Source: Forficula auricularia
Taxonomy: Eukaryota > Arthropoda > Insecta > Dermaptera > Forficulidae
Length of the DNA: 64,000 nucleotides
Assembly (NCBI GenBank): GCA_024734495.1
Contig: JALMQS010000089.1
Location: 748,370 to 812,369 of the forward strand
Direction: 5' to 3'
Made by a program: the position numbers and the translations under genes. Below, piece by piece: positions 11,100-23,274 of the stretch. Positions within the stretch are counted from its first letter, which is position 1. Each line of letters opens with the position of its first letter. Under the pieces are notes generated by a model. It did no database searches. It saw only the letters and a list, made by a program, of their open reading frames with translations, and was not told the DNA's origin.

Positions 11100-11398
11100 C
11101 TAGCTGCAAGGCCCGCCATCGGCGACCCTCTTGCTATCCAGGGGGCTCGCCCCCTGGACCTCTACCCCAAACACACTCTGCACCCCCACCCACCCCACCA
11201 CCTCAATGTACAGACAAAACCTTAATTTTATACATATATATATATATATATATATATAGATAATTTCATTTAAATTGGTAACCATGAAGACCCCTGGACC
11301 CCCCTCTCGAACCTGACCCTCCCCCGAAACCCACCCAGCACCCCCACCCACACCCACACCACAATCTACAGACAAAACCTTAATTTTATATATATAGA
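11100..11398 (-). mobile_element. Helitron, minus strand, with duplicated tail
   Basis: On the minus strand it begins TCTATATATATAAAATTAAG after an A and ends with a GGCCCGCC-type hairpin and CTAG next to a T. Within it, 11210-11290 repeats the 5' end together with the flank (TTGGTAACCATGA), which also lies outside at 11415-11428. So part of the end and its target flank has been duplicated. The C-rich interior has no coding sequence. Confidence 0.75.
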
Positions 11399-11454
11399 TA
11401 ATTTTATTTAACTTGGTAACCATGACGACTGTTTTTGTTGGGGGACGGACATCG

Positions 11455-11520
11455 AGGGTGTGATCTGACTACCCGGAAAGCATGTTAGTTCTCAGGTTCG
11501 AATCCTGAGGGGATGAATAT
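11455..11520 (+). other. tRNA-like segment with perfect T-arm
   Basis: CTCAG-GTTCGAATC-CTGAG at 11492-11510 forms a 5-bp stem with a canonical T-loop, and so contains a pol III B box. A possible A box (TGATCTGACTACCCGG) begins about 33 bases upstream. Proper acceptor and anticodon stems are not formed, so this is a tRNA-derived or SINE-like remnant rather than a working tRNA gene. Confidence 0.55.
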
Positions 11521-12205
11521 CGCCCCTCTGATATCGCAATTTAATAATATTTCTACTAAAATCTTAGAATCTGTCCTAAAAATTAAATTCTTTCTCTATT
11601 AAATAAATAATTTAATAATTTTGTGACACTCTTCTGAGACATTCCAGAGTGCATCGCAAGTCTTTTGGATGAATTCCAGTTCCAATTTCGTTATTTTGGC
11701 CCTTTAAGTTTCTTCGTAGCCTTTACCTTTCCTATTTTTTTTTTTTTTAATAGATTTAAGTACAACACGATAAAATGAAGCTCCTGAGGGCAAAATTATT
11801 AAATTATTAATTATTATTAAATTATTTATTTAATAATTAAATATTTGATCATTATTATTTGATAATTAAGTTGAATAATTGTTAAAAATAATTATTAGGA
11901 TTTTTTTGAGATCTAATTGATTTAATATTTTATTTTTTTATTTGATGTCGTATAAAAAAATAGTTGTAATAAAAGTTATTGAGTTTTTATTTTTCTAGAT
12001 TAAGAATATGTACAGAAACATATATGTTTCCATTTATAAAACAGAACTTGACACCTCGAAATACCCTTGAAAGCTTGTTCTAGCTCAACAAACAATAGCG
12101 TAGTTTAGTTTTCACCTTGATATAAATAAACTTTTAATTGACATTTTTTTTTCATATAATTCACTGTTTTTGAGTTATAAGACTGTCTCAAGATAAAAAA
12201 CTAAC

Positions 12206-12723
12206 CCGATATAGTTTTTTTTTGACGTGACAACGTCTTATAATTCGATAGAGCCAGCTGCACACACGAAAAAACATGACTCATGCGGCGTTACCTCGCT
12301 CTGAGGCGTTCCATTTAAGGCTTGAAGTGCAAGCGAGAGCGCGGAACGAGCGACAAAGATTGAGGCGGGCTTTTTAAAAGCTACAGTTACAAAAATTTTA
12401 ATGATGTTTCCAAATTTTAAATTTTAAATTTAAGATTTATGAACAATAATTTAATCACAGTTTATTCTTATAATAAATTATTCAAAATTATTACTTTTTT
12501 ACAACAAATTACAATTAAATTTGCAAAAATAACTAAGTAACTAATTGAACAACAACTTTTATTCAGTTTATTTGCTGAAAGAAATAATGTCAATACAAAA
12601 TTTATTATTATAAAATAATAAAATCAAAAATTAAATTTTAACAGTCGAGTAGAAATTTAAACAATAAATTTTATTCAAGTATTTTGTAAATTTAAAATGA
12701 TTTTCTGAACGAAGAATTTTATG
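12206..12723. other. Unassigned AT-rich DNA
   Basis: No gene recognised. The start (GACGTGACAACGTC near 12222-12235) resembles part of the hairpin at 12724-12875. Confidence 0.4.
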
Positions 12724-12875
12724 AAAAAAATCGGTTGTCTGTAAAGTCGGTTTACAGACGATAGTTGAACGTGACAACGTCATAAGAAAATACCATTCCA
12801 TCAGTATTTTCTTATGACGTTGTCACGTTCAACTATCGTCAGTAAACCGACTTTAAAGATAACCGATTTTTTTTT
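12724..12875. repeat. Near-perfect hairpin element (arms ~68 bp)
   Basis: Arms containing GTTGAACGTGACAACGTC and its complement face each other around a loop of about 10 bases (CATTCCATCA). One arm has small insertions. The right end runs into a T stretch. No clear TSD is seen. It is probably a hairpin MITE. Confidence 0.75.
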
Positions 12876-14040
12876 TTTTTTTTTTTTGTAATTAAGGAAG
12901 GTACAAAATATGCTCTAAAATGTTTCATGTAAATTGTAAATAGACGCTGGGCGCATGGCAGACAACTTGCATGTACTGCTGTTCGCCTATTATAGTATAT
13001 TTATCTTAATGATATCCCAATCCGCTAATATGGTCATTATTTTAACAAAGATAAACGTTTAGTTAATTTTTTAAGGATCCATTTTAATTATACCTATACT
13101 TGTTTGATTTCTAGTGCAATTAAAGTAAAAAGCATTAACAATTAACTATTAGAGTGTTTTAAAAATAAAAAAAATAAATAAATTGGTTGGTTAATTAACA
13201 TTTAATTAGAGAACAAAGTGAAAACTTTTTCAAGACTCTCATTATGCTTCATACAAAGTGATTTGGCAGTTTTTTTTATCTCTAGTTTATTAATATCAAA
13301 CTGTAATAAATAGAAAGGAAATTATAAGAATCTGCTAGATCCGAGATGGTAAAGATTATTTTTCATTATTTGTCCGAAGGGTCAGGTTAGCCGAATATCT
13401 AACATGGATTCAAGGCCGGCTCGCTGAAAATATTTGGCCAGCTATAATCTGATCCACGCACTAATTGACACACACACACAAACTCATATCTAAGATTAAT
13501 GTCTAAACTAGGTTTTAAATTCCAGAAAGCCAATAAAAAAAGCAGCGTTTATAATTAAAATTTAATTCTTTTTGAATTATATATTTTAATTTATAATTTA
13601 TTGCCTGACAATTAAGATCGGATAGACCTTCAAAAATTAGAAGAGAAACACGTCGTTTTGCAAGTTTATAATAAAAAAAAATACATTGGAGAATAATTAA
13701 TTAGAAATTCAACTCCATGTCTACAAGTCAATGATTAGTTTCATTTGTAATTTTTAACTTTTTTTTAAGGAAGAAATTTTCTTGTAATTTTTAAAACCAA
13801 GTTTTTAGTCAATTTCCGGGATTTTTGGCCACCAATAATAATTAATAATCAATTGTTTTATTTATTTGATATTTTGAAAAATTATTTCAAAGGAATAATT
13901 AGTGTTTTTTTTCTTCAAAAATAAAATACAAATCAGAAAACAAATCATGATTAAAAATATTTTTCAAAAAGTTTCAGATATTTTTAAACACAATGAGCAA
14001 ATAATTTTTTTCATCAATCAAATCAGATGTTTATTAATGT
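12876..14040. other. Unassigned AT-rich DNA
   Basis: No gene or bounded repeat recognised in these 1.2 kb. Confidence 0.45.
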
Positions 14041-14059
14041 ATTGTAGCTAGATTGTATT

Positions 14060-14150
14060 GATGTTTGGAGGACCTAGCCACCGAGGACTTGTGCCTCTAA
14101 GCAGGTCGAGGAATAAAGATTTATTTATTATTTATTAAATCAATACAAGG
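14060..14150 (+). mobile_element. LINE-like 3' tail fragment
   Basis: A GC-richer block (GAGGACCTAGCCACCGAGGA to AGCAGGTCGAGG) is followed by AATAAAG and an ATTTATT-repeat tail. This pattern is typical of 5'-truncated LINE 3' ends. No TSD could be fixed, so the boundaries are approximate. Confidence 0.4.
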
Positions 14151-14275
14151 TAAAAAATGTTTCTATATTAAGTAAGAAACCCTTGGTAGGACAGTGCGAC
14201 TCGCACTTTGTCAGCTATATTTATTTATTTATAAGTATAGCTGATCGAATGAATTTTCTTAATGAGAACTTTGCG

Positions 14276-15310
14276 ACCTCTGATTTTTTTTTTGTGTCTA
14301 TGTTACCTGATATCTTCGCCAATTGTAAACCTATTTCAAAATTGATGATTTTTTTGCATTGTGTTAATTCTAGTTTCCGATTGGTCCCGTTTTTTTTTTC
14401 ATTGGTATTAGACCTTTTTTGTTATGTTTCTTCAGGCATAACTTCTTTGTTTATGAACCCATTTTAATGATTCTTTCTGCGTTTGGATCATTATAGCTCC
14501 AAGATAGTCATGATAATTAACTAATTATTTATTTATTTTATGTATGTTCAGCGAGAACTTTTTGCCGCGTGGACTGATTTCGATGATACTTTTTTTACTG
14601 GAAAGGGGGTACATTAGGGCTGGTCCCATATTGATTAGGTCAAGTTCTGATGATATGATCAATGACGAAATAACGTAAATCTCCAATTCTTATGAGCAAA
14701 TAATCGAAATTATAATAAATAAAATCTTTTATAAAAAAATCTTAAAACATTCATTTAAAACCCTCAAACGATTCGAGATAATTTCTATATTTATGAATTG
14801 AATTTTTTATCATTTTGTGATTCATTCGCCTGACGCTTTCTCTTTCGAGATGCATACAAAATATTATCTTGAGTCACTATTAATAACATCACTAAAAAGA
14901 GAAAAATAAAATAATTTTTAAACTTCAAAAAAATTAAATGCAACAAATACCTAAAATAATAAGAAGTCAAAAATGAAATAAAATGCCCTAAAAGGTATAA
15001 AATAATTATCTAATTTAGTTACAACTAAACGACAAAATATTTACATGAAATCACTTTTTGAAGTCGGTGCTAAACAAACTATATAAGCTGAGCTTACCCG
15101 TCAAACGTACGATGTAAGATCTATCGAGTTCGATTCATAAAATGTATATGTTTAGCACCGACTTCAAAAAGTGATTTCATGTTAATATTTCGTCGTTTAG
15201 TTGTAACTAAATTAGATAATTATTTTATACCTTTTAGTGTATTTTGTTTGATTTTTGAGTTATTATTTTAGGTATTTGTTGCATTTAATTTTTTTGAAGT
15301 CGGTTTTATT
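14276..15310 (+). repeat. Family B element, copy 2 (5'-truncated)
   Basis: It lacks the AACCGACTTC left end but keeps the GTTACCTGATATCTTCGCC and AACTTCTTTGTTTATGAACC segments. It also keeps the fold-back at 14930-15310, with a standard-orientation centre (AAGCTGAGCTTACCCGTCA). It ends TTTGAAGTCGGTTTTATTTT. Confidence 0.8.
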
Positions 15311-15804
15311 TTTTTAAATTTAAAGTGTGCTTTTATCGGCAATTTTAACTCTTATATGTAATAAATAGCCCTGAATATGAAATATTAAACTTGGAAAATA
15401 TAACAAGATCTCAGCAATTTAAAGTTTTTACAAAGGGTAGCGACTATGAAATTGAGAAAGGACAGAAACGTTTCTACGAATATGGCTTCTAGGAAGCTAT
15501 TTAAAATCATATCTTCGATTAATGTTGTAACTCATATGGGTATTGGTATTAAATTACGATCATACAATTGATTAATCATTATGCATAGTTAGGGTTTATT
15601 GCATACTATTGTATGCATGTCGCAAAGTTTCTTCTTTTAGTCATCTATAATAGTCTTCTATATCTATACTTATAACTAGAGGGCGGATTTTTAGCCTCTT
15701 ATTTTATAATAAATAGTCCCTTAAATAGTATATCTTATAGTCCTCTGAATAGTCCTTGAAATTAATAATAAAAACAGAAAATATGATTTTAAACATTCTT
15801 AATT
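15311..15804. other. Unassigned AT-rich DNA
   Basis: No gene or bounded repeat recognised. Confidence 0.45.
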
Positions 15805-16635
15805 AAATAAACTGACACGTTTTGATGTGGCCATCCACTTGACTTTACCATACACCCTAGCCTATCTCTTGTATATAATATTTAATAAAATTATTTATAA
15901 TCACGCAGGGGGCTAGTTTTTTCATTTTTAGACTTCTGGGGGCCCACTGATTATGTATACAAAATTTGGTTGAGTTTGGTACAAGGGCCTATATTTTCAT
16001 TTTTTGACCTACAACCCCTCCCCCCATTTTGGGCTGTTAGTTTTTGCATTTTTAGACTTCTGGGGGTCCACTGATTATGTATACAAAATTTGGTTGAGTT
16101 TGGTACAAGGGCCTATATTTTCATTTTTTGACCCTACAACCCCCCCCCCATTTTGGGCGGTTAGTTTTTGCATTTTTAGACTTCTGTGGGCCCACTGATT
16201 ATGTCTACAAAATTTGGTTGAGTTTGCTCAAATGGTCTAGATTTTTAATTTTTAACCCCTCCCCTCCCACAACCCCCTTAATTTTGGGTCGATATGCATC
16301 AAAATCTAATCAGCTCTTAATCACAATGCACCAAAATTACGTGTGAAATTTGATTTTGATATTCACACTAGTTTTTGAGCTAGCTCGTCCACAAAAATTT
16401 GGTAAACGCACAGACTAACAGACATTTTGACAAAACAATTATTATCTCGTAAAATATAATTTTTTCGATGTCCACTTATTAGGGTTTTTTGTAGACCGAA
16501 GTGCCATGGCTTCGCTCAATTTTTTTAATCAAAATAGTTTCAGCCGTTTTTGAGATATTTCGAAAAAAAGAAGAAAAAAAACACTTTTTTCATGCATGAT
16601 TACAATACTTGACCACCCTCTATGGTAAAGTAAAA
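15805..16635 (+). repeat. Family D element, copy 1
   Basis: The left end reads CTGACACGTTTTGATGTGGC and then CTTGACTTTACCATAC. The right end reads GGTAAAGTAAA after CATGATTACAATACTTGACC. The inverted ACTTTACCATAC-type block near both ends acts as a short inverted repeat. The interior has three units of the ~100-bp module (15940-16230) and a conserved right half with TTTTTGAGCTAGCTCGTC, AATTTTTTCGATGTTCACTT-like and TTTCAGCCGTTTTTGAGATA phrases. No protein is encoded. Confidence 0.85.
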
Positions 16636-16639
16636 AGTT

Positions 16640-17305
16640 CGGCATACTACAATATATTCCGTTTAAATTACCATAGTGAAATTGATTAGAAAAGTATATT
16701 TTTATGAATTGAAAAAGTTATTTCTACTTCATATGACGTGATAGGAGCAAATTTTAAACAGAATATTTCTCTCATAATTAATAATTTTCCAATCTCGGTA
16801 GGTTTTTTAGGAGTAGAAACATTTACATAAATAAATGGTCCTTTTAAAATATTAGATTATTATGTTAAGTTAATTTTAAGTTATTTTATTAGCTTGTATT
16901 AAATTTTTTAATAAATAATTAAGTAAAAGTCCTTTAAATAATCTATTACAGTAAATTTGTCCCAAAATAGTTCAGTCTCTAATAAATTAAACTCAAAATT
17001 AAAAAGAAAAACAAACTCTTCTACAAGATTTGAAATCGAATTTTAATCATATGTCAACAAATCGGCTCTGTAAAAGTGGGTCTAAATTCGATTACCAGAT
17101 TTTACCAATCAAAAGACAGACAATTGAATTTAAAATTAAATGATATCTTGTAAAAGTCGGAAATTTTTGAGTAAATTCAATACTATGGCCGCCGTGCGAG
17201 CTTCACCTGACGAGCGTAACGAATAATAAATAATAAATGGTAGTAAAAACGAAAACTTGCTCAAATTTACAAATTCCACCCAGACAAACATAGTATAGTC
17301 ACATT
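16640..17305. other. Unassigned AT-rich DNA
   Basis: No gene or bounded repeat recognised. Confidence 0.45.
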
Positions 17306-17310
17306 ATAAA

Positions 17311-18369
17311 AAAAAAAAACCGACTTCAAAAAAATTAAATGCAACAAATGAAATAATAAGAACTCAAAAATGAAATAAAATGCACTAAAAGGTATAAAAT
17401 AATTATCTAATTTAGTTAGAACTAAACGACAAAATATTAACATGAAATCACTTTTTGAAGTCGGTGACAAACATATACATTTTATGAATCGAACTCGACG
17501 GATCTTACTTGGTACGTTTGGCGGGTAAGCTCGCTTATATAGTTTGTTTGTCACCGACTTCAAAAGTGATTTCACGTAAATATTTTGTCGTTTAGTTGTA
17601 ACTAAATTAGATAATTATTTTATACCTTTTAGTGAATTTTATTTCATTTTTGAGTTATTATTATTTTATTTGTTGTATTTAATTTTTTTGAAGTCGGGGG
17701 TTTTTTTTTATAAAAATTATTTTTATTTTTCTCTTTTTAGCGATGTTATTAATAGTGACTTAAGACAATACCTTGCATGCATCTCGTAAGAGAAAGCGTC
17801 GGGCTAATGAATCAGAAAATGATAATAAAATTCAATTCATAAATATAGAAATTCTCTCGAAACGTTTGCGGCTTTTAAATGAATGTTTTAAGATTTTTTT
17901 ATAAAATATTTTATTTATTATAATTTCGATTATTTGGTCATACGAATTGGAGATTTACGTTATTTTGTCATTGATCATATCATCAGAACTTGACCAAATT
18001 AATATGGAATCACCCCTGAGGTACCCCCTTTCCAATAAAAAAGTATCATCGAAATCGGTCCACGCGGCAAAAGTTCTCGCTGAACATACATAAAATAAAT
18101 AAATAGTTAATTATCATGACTATCTTGGAGCTATATCTGATCCAAACGCAGAGAGAATCATCAAAATCGGTTCATAAACAAAGAAGTTATGCCTGAACAA
18201 ACATAACAAAAAAGGTCCAATACCAATGAAAAAAAAACGGGACCAATCGAAAACTAGACTTAAACCAATGCAAAAAAATCATCAAATTCGGTTCACAATT
18301 GGCGAAGATATCAGGTAACATAGAAAAAAATCATTCGAATTGAGAACCTCCTTCTTTTTTGAAGTCGGA
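17311..18369 (-). repeat. Family B element, copy 3
   Basis: This copy reads in reverse, with the fold-back at 17318-17700 and the unique part to the right, ending CTTCTTTTTTGAAGTCGG. Relative to its own orientation the centre (CTCGCTTATATAGTTTG on the plus strand) is in the standard orientation. A small hairpin (ATAGGTTGGAATTGGTG with its complement, 18411-18463) lies just outside. Confidence 0.85.
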
Positions 18370-18865
18370 TAAAAAGGATTTATAGGGAAACATTTTTAAA
18401 TAATAATAGGTTGGAATTGGTGATGTTTCCCTGACAAACACCACCAACTCCAACCTATAATTTTTTATACATGTAATAACATTAATAACAGGATAATTTA
18501 CATATTAAGGAGAGTAAAGATTTATTATTATGTCAATTAGAATACTATTTTTTTATTTTGAAAAAGTCGAGTGTTTTTAACGTATTGTTTTCTACTGCTA
18601 TACATTTTCTTAGACGTCCTTCAAATAAATATTGATAGATAAAAAAAGCAAATAAAAGCAATGATATATTTTACCATATATGGGAAATGAAAAATTATAA
18701 CTAAACATACACTGTTATTAATTTTTTTTATTTTTCCATTACAATATCGAGAATTTTCTTCATAGCGCTGATAATTTAGAATAAATTCTACTTACTACTT
18801 ATACAAATTCACTCTGTGAAAAATTAACAAACCTGCCTGCCGGTTCTAGTAGGTATTTTATTAAT

Positions 18866-19950
18866 TAACCGACTTCAAAAAAGGAGGAGGTTCTCAATTC
18901 AACTGATTTTTTTCCCTGTGTGTCTATGTTACCTGATATGATATCTTCGCCAATTGTGAACCAATTTTGATGATTTTTTTTTGCATTGGGTTCAGTTTAG
19001 TTTCCTATTGGTCACGTTTTTCATTGGTATTGGACATTTTTGTTATGTTTGTTCAGCCATAACTTCTTTGTTTATGAACTGATTTTAATGATTCTTTCTG
19101 CATTTGGATCAGTATAGCTCCAAGATAGTCAAGATACCTAACTATTTATTTATTTTATGTATATTCTGGGAGAACTTTTTGGCACTTGGACTGATTTCGA
19201 TGATTCTTTTTTTATTGGAATGGGGGTACCTTATGGGTGGTCCCATATTAATTTGGTCAAGTTCTGATGATATGATCAATGACGAAATAACGTAAATCTT
19301 GAATTCTTATTAGCAAATAATCGAAATTATAATAAATAAAATCTTTTATAAAAAATCTTAAAACCTTCATTTAAAACCCGCAAACGTTTCGAGAGAATTT
19401 CAATATTTATGAATTGAATTTTATTATCATGTTCTTATTTATTCGCCCGACGAGATGCATGCAAGGTATTATCTTAAGTCACTATTAATAACATGACTAA
19501 AAAGAGAAAAAAAAATAATTTTTATAAAAAATAAAATAAAACCGACTTCAAAAAAATTAAAATCAATAAATAAAATAATAATAACTTAAAAATAAAATAA
19601 AATCCACTAAAAGGTATAAAATAATTATCTTTTTTAGTTACAACTAAACGACCAAATATTAACATGAAATTACTTTTTGAAGTCGGTGCCAAACAAACTA
19701 TACCTATAAGCGAGCATACCCGCCAATACTAACTACTAAGTAAAATCGTACTAAGTAAAATCCATCGAGCTCGATTCATAATATGTATATGTTTGTCACC
19801 GACTTCAAAAAGGGATTTCATGTTAATATTTCGTCGTTTAGTTGTAGCTAAATTAGATAATTATTTTATACCTTTTAGTACATTTTATTTTATTTTTGAA
19901 TTCTTATTATTTTATTTGTTGCATTTAATTTTTTTGAAGTTGGTTTTATT
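18866..19950 (+). repeat. Family B element, copy 4
   Basis: It is full length, from TAACCGACTTCAAAAAAGGA to TTTGAAGTTGGTTTTATT. The unique part keeps CCAATTGTGAACCAATTTTG, TCCAAGATAGTC and the ATGATATGATCAATGACG phrase. The fold-back centre is in the standard orientation (AAGCGAGCATACCCGCC). Confidence 0.87.
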
Positions 19951-20514
19951 TTTTTTTTTATAAAAATTATTTTATTTGTATGAATTTGGTATATTCATTG
20001 AGCTTAAAAATTTTTCAAAAGTGGAAAAAAATTTTCACCCATGATTTTTTCTATCTACATTTAGATAGAAAAAATCATAGATTCCAATACTCATGATAAG
20101 AAATTTCGTTCCGGTACTAAAATGTTCACCTATATTTTTACTGCGAAAAACTGATTAAATTTTGGAATTTAGAACATTAGAATTTTCATTTAAAAAAATG
20201 TAGAATATATTATTTTTTTGAATGTTTTTATTGGAATTTTAAGGCGTGGTCTTAATATACTAGGCACAAATTGGTAAACGAATAGGTATTTTTCAAATTC
20301 AAATTTTATTAAATTTATTAGTTTATTCATTTTAAATCCGGCTAATATTTTATTACAAAAAATTCTTATATTAAAATTCTTCAAGAGAATAAATTTCCCT
20401 TATTTAAAGTAAAAATTACATTTTTTAATAATTAAACTTATTATCAAGACGGCTCTAACCGGAAATTGTACCACGTCTTGAAAAAGTTTTTACTTTTTCC
20501 TAGCACTTATACCA
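19951..20514. other. Unassigned AT-rich DNA
   Basis: Apart from a short inverted repeat around ATTTTTTCTATCTA (20044-20077), no gene or bounded repeat is recognised. Confidence 0.4.
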
Positions 20515-21384
20515 GGGGAGTTTTTTTATCTTAAGACAGTCTTATAACTCAAAAACAATGCATTATATGAAAAAAGTTTCAAATAAAAGTTTATTTATAT
20601 CAAGGGGAAACTAAACTACGCTATTGTTTGTCGACCTAGAACAGGCTTTCAATGGTATTTCAAGGTCAACTTCTGTTTTTTAAATGGAAATCTATATGTT
20701 TCTGTACATATTCTTAATCTAGAAAAAAACTGAACACCTTTCATTAGAACTATTTTTTTATACATCAAAAAAAAAATATTAAATAAAAAAAATCCTAATA
20801 ATTATTTTTAACAATCATTCAATAATTTAATAATTTTGCCCTCAGGAGCTTCATTTTATCGTGTTGTAAATCTATTTATAAAAAAATAAAATAAATAAAA
20901 AGAGAAAATGTAAAGGCTCCGAAGAAACTGAAACAGTCCAAAAAAACGAAATTGGAACTGGAATTCTTCCAGAAGACTTGCGATACACTCTGGAATGTCT
21001 CAGAACAGTGTCGCAAAATTATTCAATTATTTATTTAATAATTAAATATTTGATGATTATTATTTGATAATTATTATTTTATAATTAAGTTGAATGATTG
21101 TTAAAAATATTAGGATACTTTTTTGAGATCTAATTGATTTAATATTTTGTTTATTTGATGTCATATAAAGAATAGTTCTAATAAAGGCTGTTCAGTTTTT
21201 TTTTGTAGATTAAATAGACGTAAACAAAGTTCGAAATACCCTTGAAAGCTTGTTCTAGGTCGACAAACAATAGCTTAGTTTAGTTTCCCCCTTGATATAA
21301 ATAAACTTTTATTTGAAACTTTTTTTCATATAATGCATTGTTTTTGAGTCATAAGACTGTCTTAAGATAAAAAAAACTCACCCC
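20515..21384. mobile_element. Long-inverted-repeat element, family A, copy 2
   Basis: The termini are GGGGAGTTTTTTTATCTTAA and its complement (ending AAAAAACTCACCCC), with arms of ~300 bp. The centre (20830-21020) carries CCCTCAGGAGCTTCATTTTA and GAACTGGAATTCTTCC. This is the compact form that allows copy 1 (10582-12205) to be read as expanded. No coding sequence is present. Confidence 0.82.
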
Positions 21385-21626
21385 GTGGATTATTTTTATT
21401 AAAATTAATATAAAAGTTTATTTTGCCGATGGCCAATTAATCTTGTCTACTTTTAAATATGAGTAAATATCTTCTTAGTATTTTTGTTTGAAAATTTAAT
21501 TATTTTAATTATTTTTGACAACCACCCCACACCTTTGGGTTACTATCACTTTCAAATAGTGAGTCATTTTCATAAGGTCATATAGCAGGGGTGGCCAGTA
21601 ACCTTAACTTTGGGAGCCGCAAATTT

Positions 21627-21813
21627 TTTTTTTTTTTTTTTTGGCTTTTCGGCCTTTTCTAGCCATAAGCCATTTACGATACTAATTATTTTATTTTTAA
21701 ATTTGTCTCTACCTCGGGGGTCAGATTTTAGCCGGATGCCTCGAGTCGGATTCGAACTCGGGTCCTCTTGGTTAGCTGGCTGACATGCTACCGCCTAGCC
21801 TACCCGACCCCCC
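21627..21813 (-). mobile_element. tRNA-derived SINE (family 1), copy 1, nested in hAT
   Basis: It is bracketed by the 13-bp duplication GAGCCGCAAATTT (21614-21626 and 21814-21826). On the minus strand it has a tRNA-like head with the B box GGTTCGAATCC-type sequence (plus strand GGATTCGAACTCGGGTCC), a body ending GGCCGAAAAGCC, and a poly(A) tail. A second copy is at 50713-50900. It must be younger than the hAT insertion. Confidence 0.92.
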
Positions 21814-22149
21814 GAGCCGCAAATTTATAAAACTGTTTCAAAGGGAGCCACATTGTTTGGAGATTAAATAATGGTTTATTAAAAAAAAGATATTTTTTTA
21901 TTTTATAAAATATAAATGAAGTAACATACATATATATTTTTACTCTACTTATTTATAACATTACAAATTAATTTAATTTTTGTATTATTATTTTATTAAT
22001 TTAATTAAATGGCATAAAGATCTACCACATTTTGAAGAGATATAAAAATGAAAAAAATTTAACTAGAAAAAAAACTAAATTTATTTTTGAAAAGAAAATA
22101 AATGAAATTTTTTAAATGTATTTTTAACATTATGAGACAAAAAAAAGGG

Positions 22150-22650
22150 AGGGGGTCAAAAAAATTCTAGCCCTTTTGATCAACTCAACCAAATTTTGTA
22201 TACATATTCTGTGGATTCCTAGAAGGCTAGAAATGCAAAAACTAACCAAAATTTGAATACATAGTTTGGTCGAAAGGGCTAGAATTTTCATTTTTGACCC
22301 TACCCCCATTTAGGGTGGTTAGTTTTTGCATTTCTAGCCCTCTGGGTATACAAAATTTTGGTTGATTTTGGTTGAAAGGGCTAGAATTTTCAATTTTGGC
22401 CATACCCCCGTTTTGGGTGGTTAGTTTTTGCATTTCTAGCCTTCTGGGGGTCCACAGAATATGTATACAAAATTTGGTTGAGTTTGGTCGAAAGAGCTAG
22501 AATTTTCATTTTTAATCCCCCCCCCTTCCCTAATTTGGGTATAATTATTTGCATTTCTAGGCTTCTGGGAGTCCACAGAATATGAATGTAAAATTTGGTT
22601 GAGTTTGGTCGAAAGGGCTAGAATTTTAATTTTTGACCAATCTCCCCCCC
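22150..22650. repeat. Array of ~100-bp modules inside hAT copy 2
   Basis: About five units carry TATACAAAATTTGGTTGAGT, TTAGTTTTTGCATTTCTAG and a C-rich run. Most are on the plus strand, with one at the left inverted. Unit number differs from hAT copy 1, as expected of a minisatellite. Confidence 0.8.
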
Positions 22651-23084
22651 CCTTTGTCTGATAATGTTTAAAATACATAAAAAAATTATTTTATGTTCTT
22701 TTCAAAAATATTTTCAGTTTTTTCCTAGTTAAATTTTTTCATTTTTTTTATACCTCTTCAAAATTTGGTAGATCTTTATGCCACACCCTGTACTTTTTAA
22801 AATCAATATTTATCAAGAGGGTTCAAGAGCCGCACGAGATTGACTGAAGAGCTGCATGCGGCTCGCGAGCCACATTGTGGCCACCTCTGTCATATAGGGT
22901 GCATATGCGAATTTTCTTACAAATCCATCAAAGGTTCTAGGCCTAAGACTTAATTGATAGTTCGATTTTTAAACCCATCATTTTGATCTAAAGAAATAAT
23001 GAGTCTTTTATTATCATAGGACCCTTTCAAAGTAAATTTCAGCTAACTTAATTCTTTAGTTTGAAAATTTTAATTTTTTAAAAA

Positions 23085-23270
23085 GCCCCTCCTGGCCTCT
23101 TAATTTTAGGCTCGATTTCAGCCAAAATCTAACCAACACTTAATCTCAATAAACAGAATCTACGTGGGAAATTTCATTCTGATATTTACACTATTTTTTG
23201 AGCTAGAGAGTACACACAATTTGGTAACGTACAAAATAACGTACTAATAGACATTTTGACAAAATAATTA
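23085..23270 (+). repeat. Family D element, copy 7, first fragment
   Basis: Phrases typical of the D right half are present (TTAATTTTAGGCTCGATTT, TTTTTTGAGCTAGAG, GACATTTTGACAAAATAATT). The matching continuation resumes at 25012 (AATATTTCGTAAAATATAATT), so 23271-25011 are later insertions. Confidence 0.65.
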
Positions 23271-23274
23271 ATTA

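Larger units (their letters stand above)
11054..11593. repeat. Inner palindrome inside family A copy 1
   Basis: Perfect 46-bp inverted arms at 11054-11099 and 11548-11593 contain GGACAGATTCTAAGATTTTA and its complement. Between them lie a Helitron (11100-11398), a duplicated Helitron tail and a tRNA-like segment. It is an element within an element, or a secondary arm of the same fold-back. Confidence 0.8.
10582..12205. mobile_element. Long-inverted-repeat element, family A, copy 1
   Basis: Arms of roughly 350-400 bp face each other. The left one begins GAGTTTTTTTTTATCTTGAG and the right one ends with its complement. Shared arm phrases include AGACAGTCTTATAACTC, TTTATATCAGGGGGGAAACT and CAAGCTTTCAAG. 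The smaller copy at 20515-21384 shows the usual centre (CTCAGGAGCTTCATTTTATC), which here lies at 11765-11800 in inverted order. An extra palindrome, a Helitron and a tRNA-like segment lie in the middle. No transposase is present. Confidence 0.8.
21586..22889 (-). mobile_element. Non-autonomous hAT-type transposon, copy 2
   Basis: A perfect 8-bp duplication TCATATAG lies at 21578-21585 and 22890-22897. The ends read CAGGGGTGGCCA...and...GTGGCCACCTCTG. It is the reverse of copy 1 (1296-2291). A SINE at 21627-21813 interrupts its end region, and an array of about five ~100-bp modules fills 22150-22650. No transposase is present. Confidence 0.93.

Noticed and set aside
11100..11423. 107-codon minus-strand open frame (Gly/Val-rich)
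   Set aside because: It translates the C-rich Helitron interior and TA repeats.
14643..14676. CTGATGA...GAAAT in family B as a ribozyme-like motif
   Set aside because: The bases between do not form a stem next to GAAA, and the phrase is part of the conserved B left region rather than a palindrome arm.
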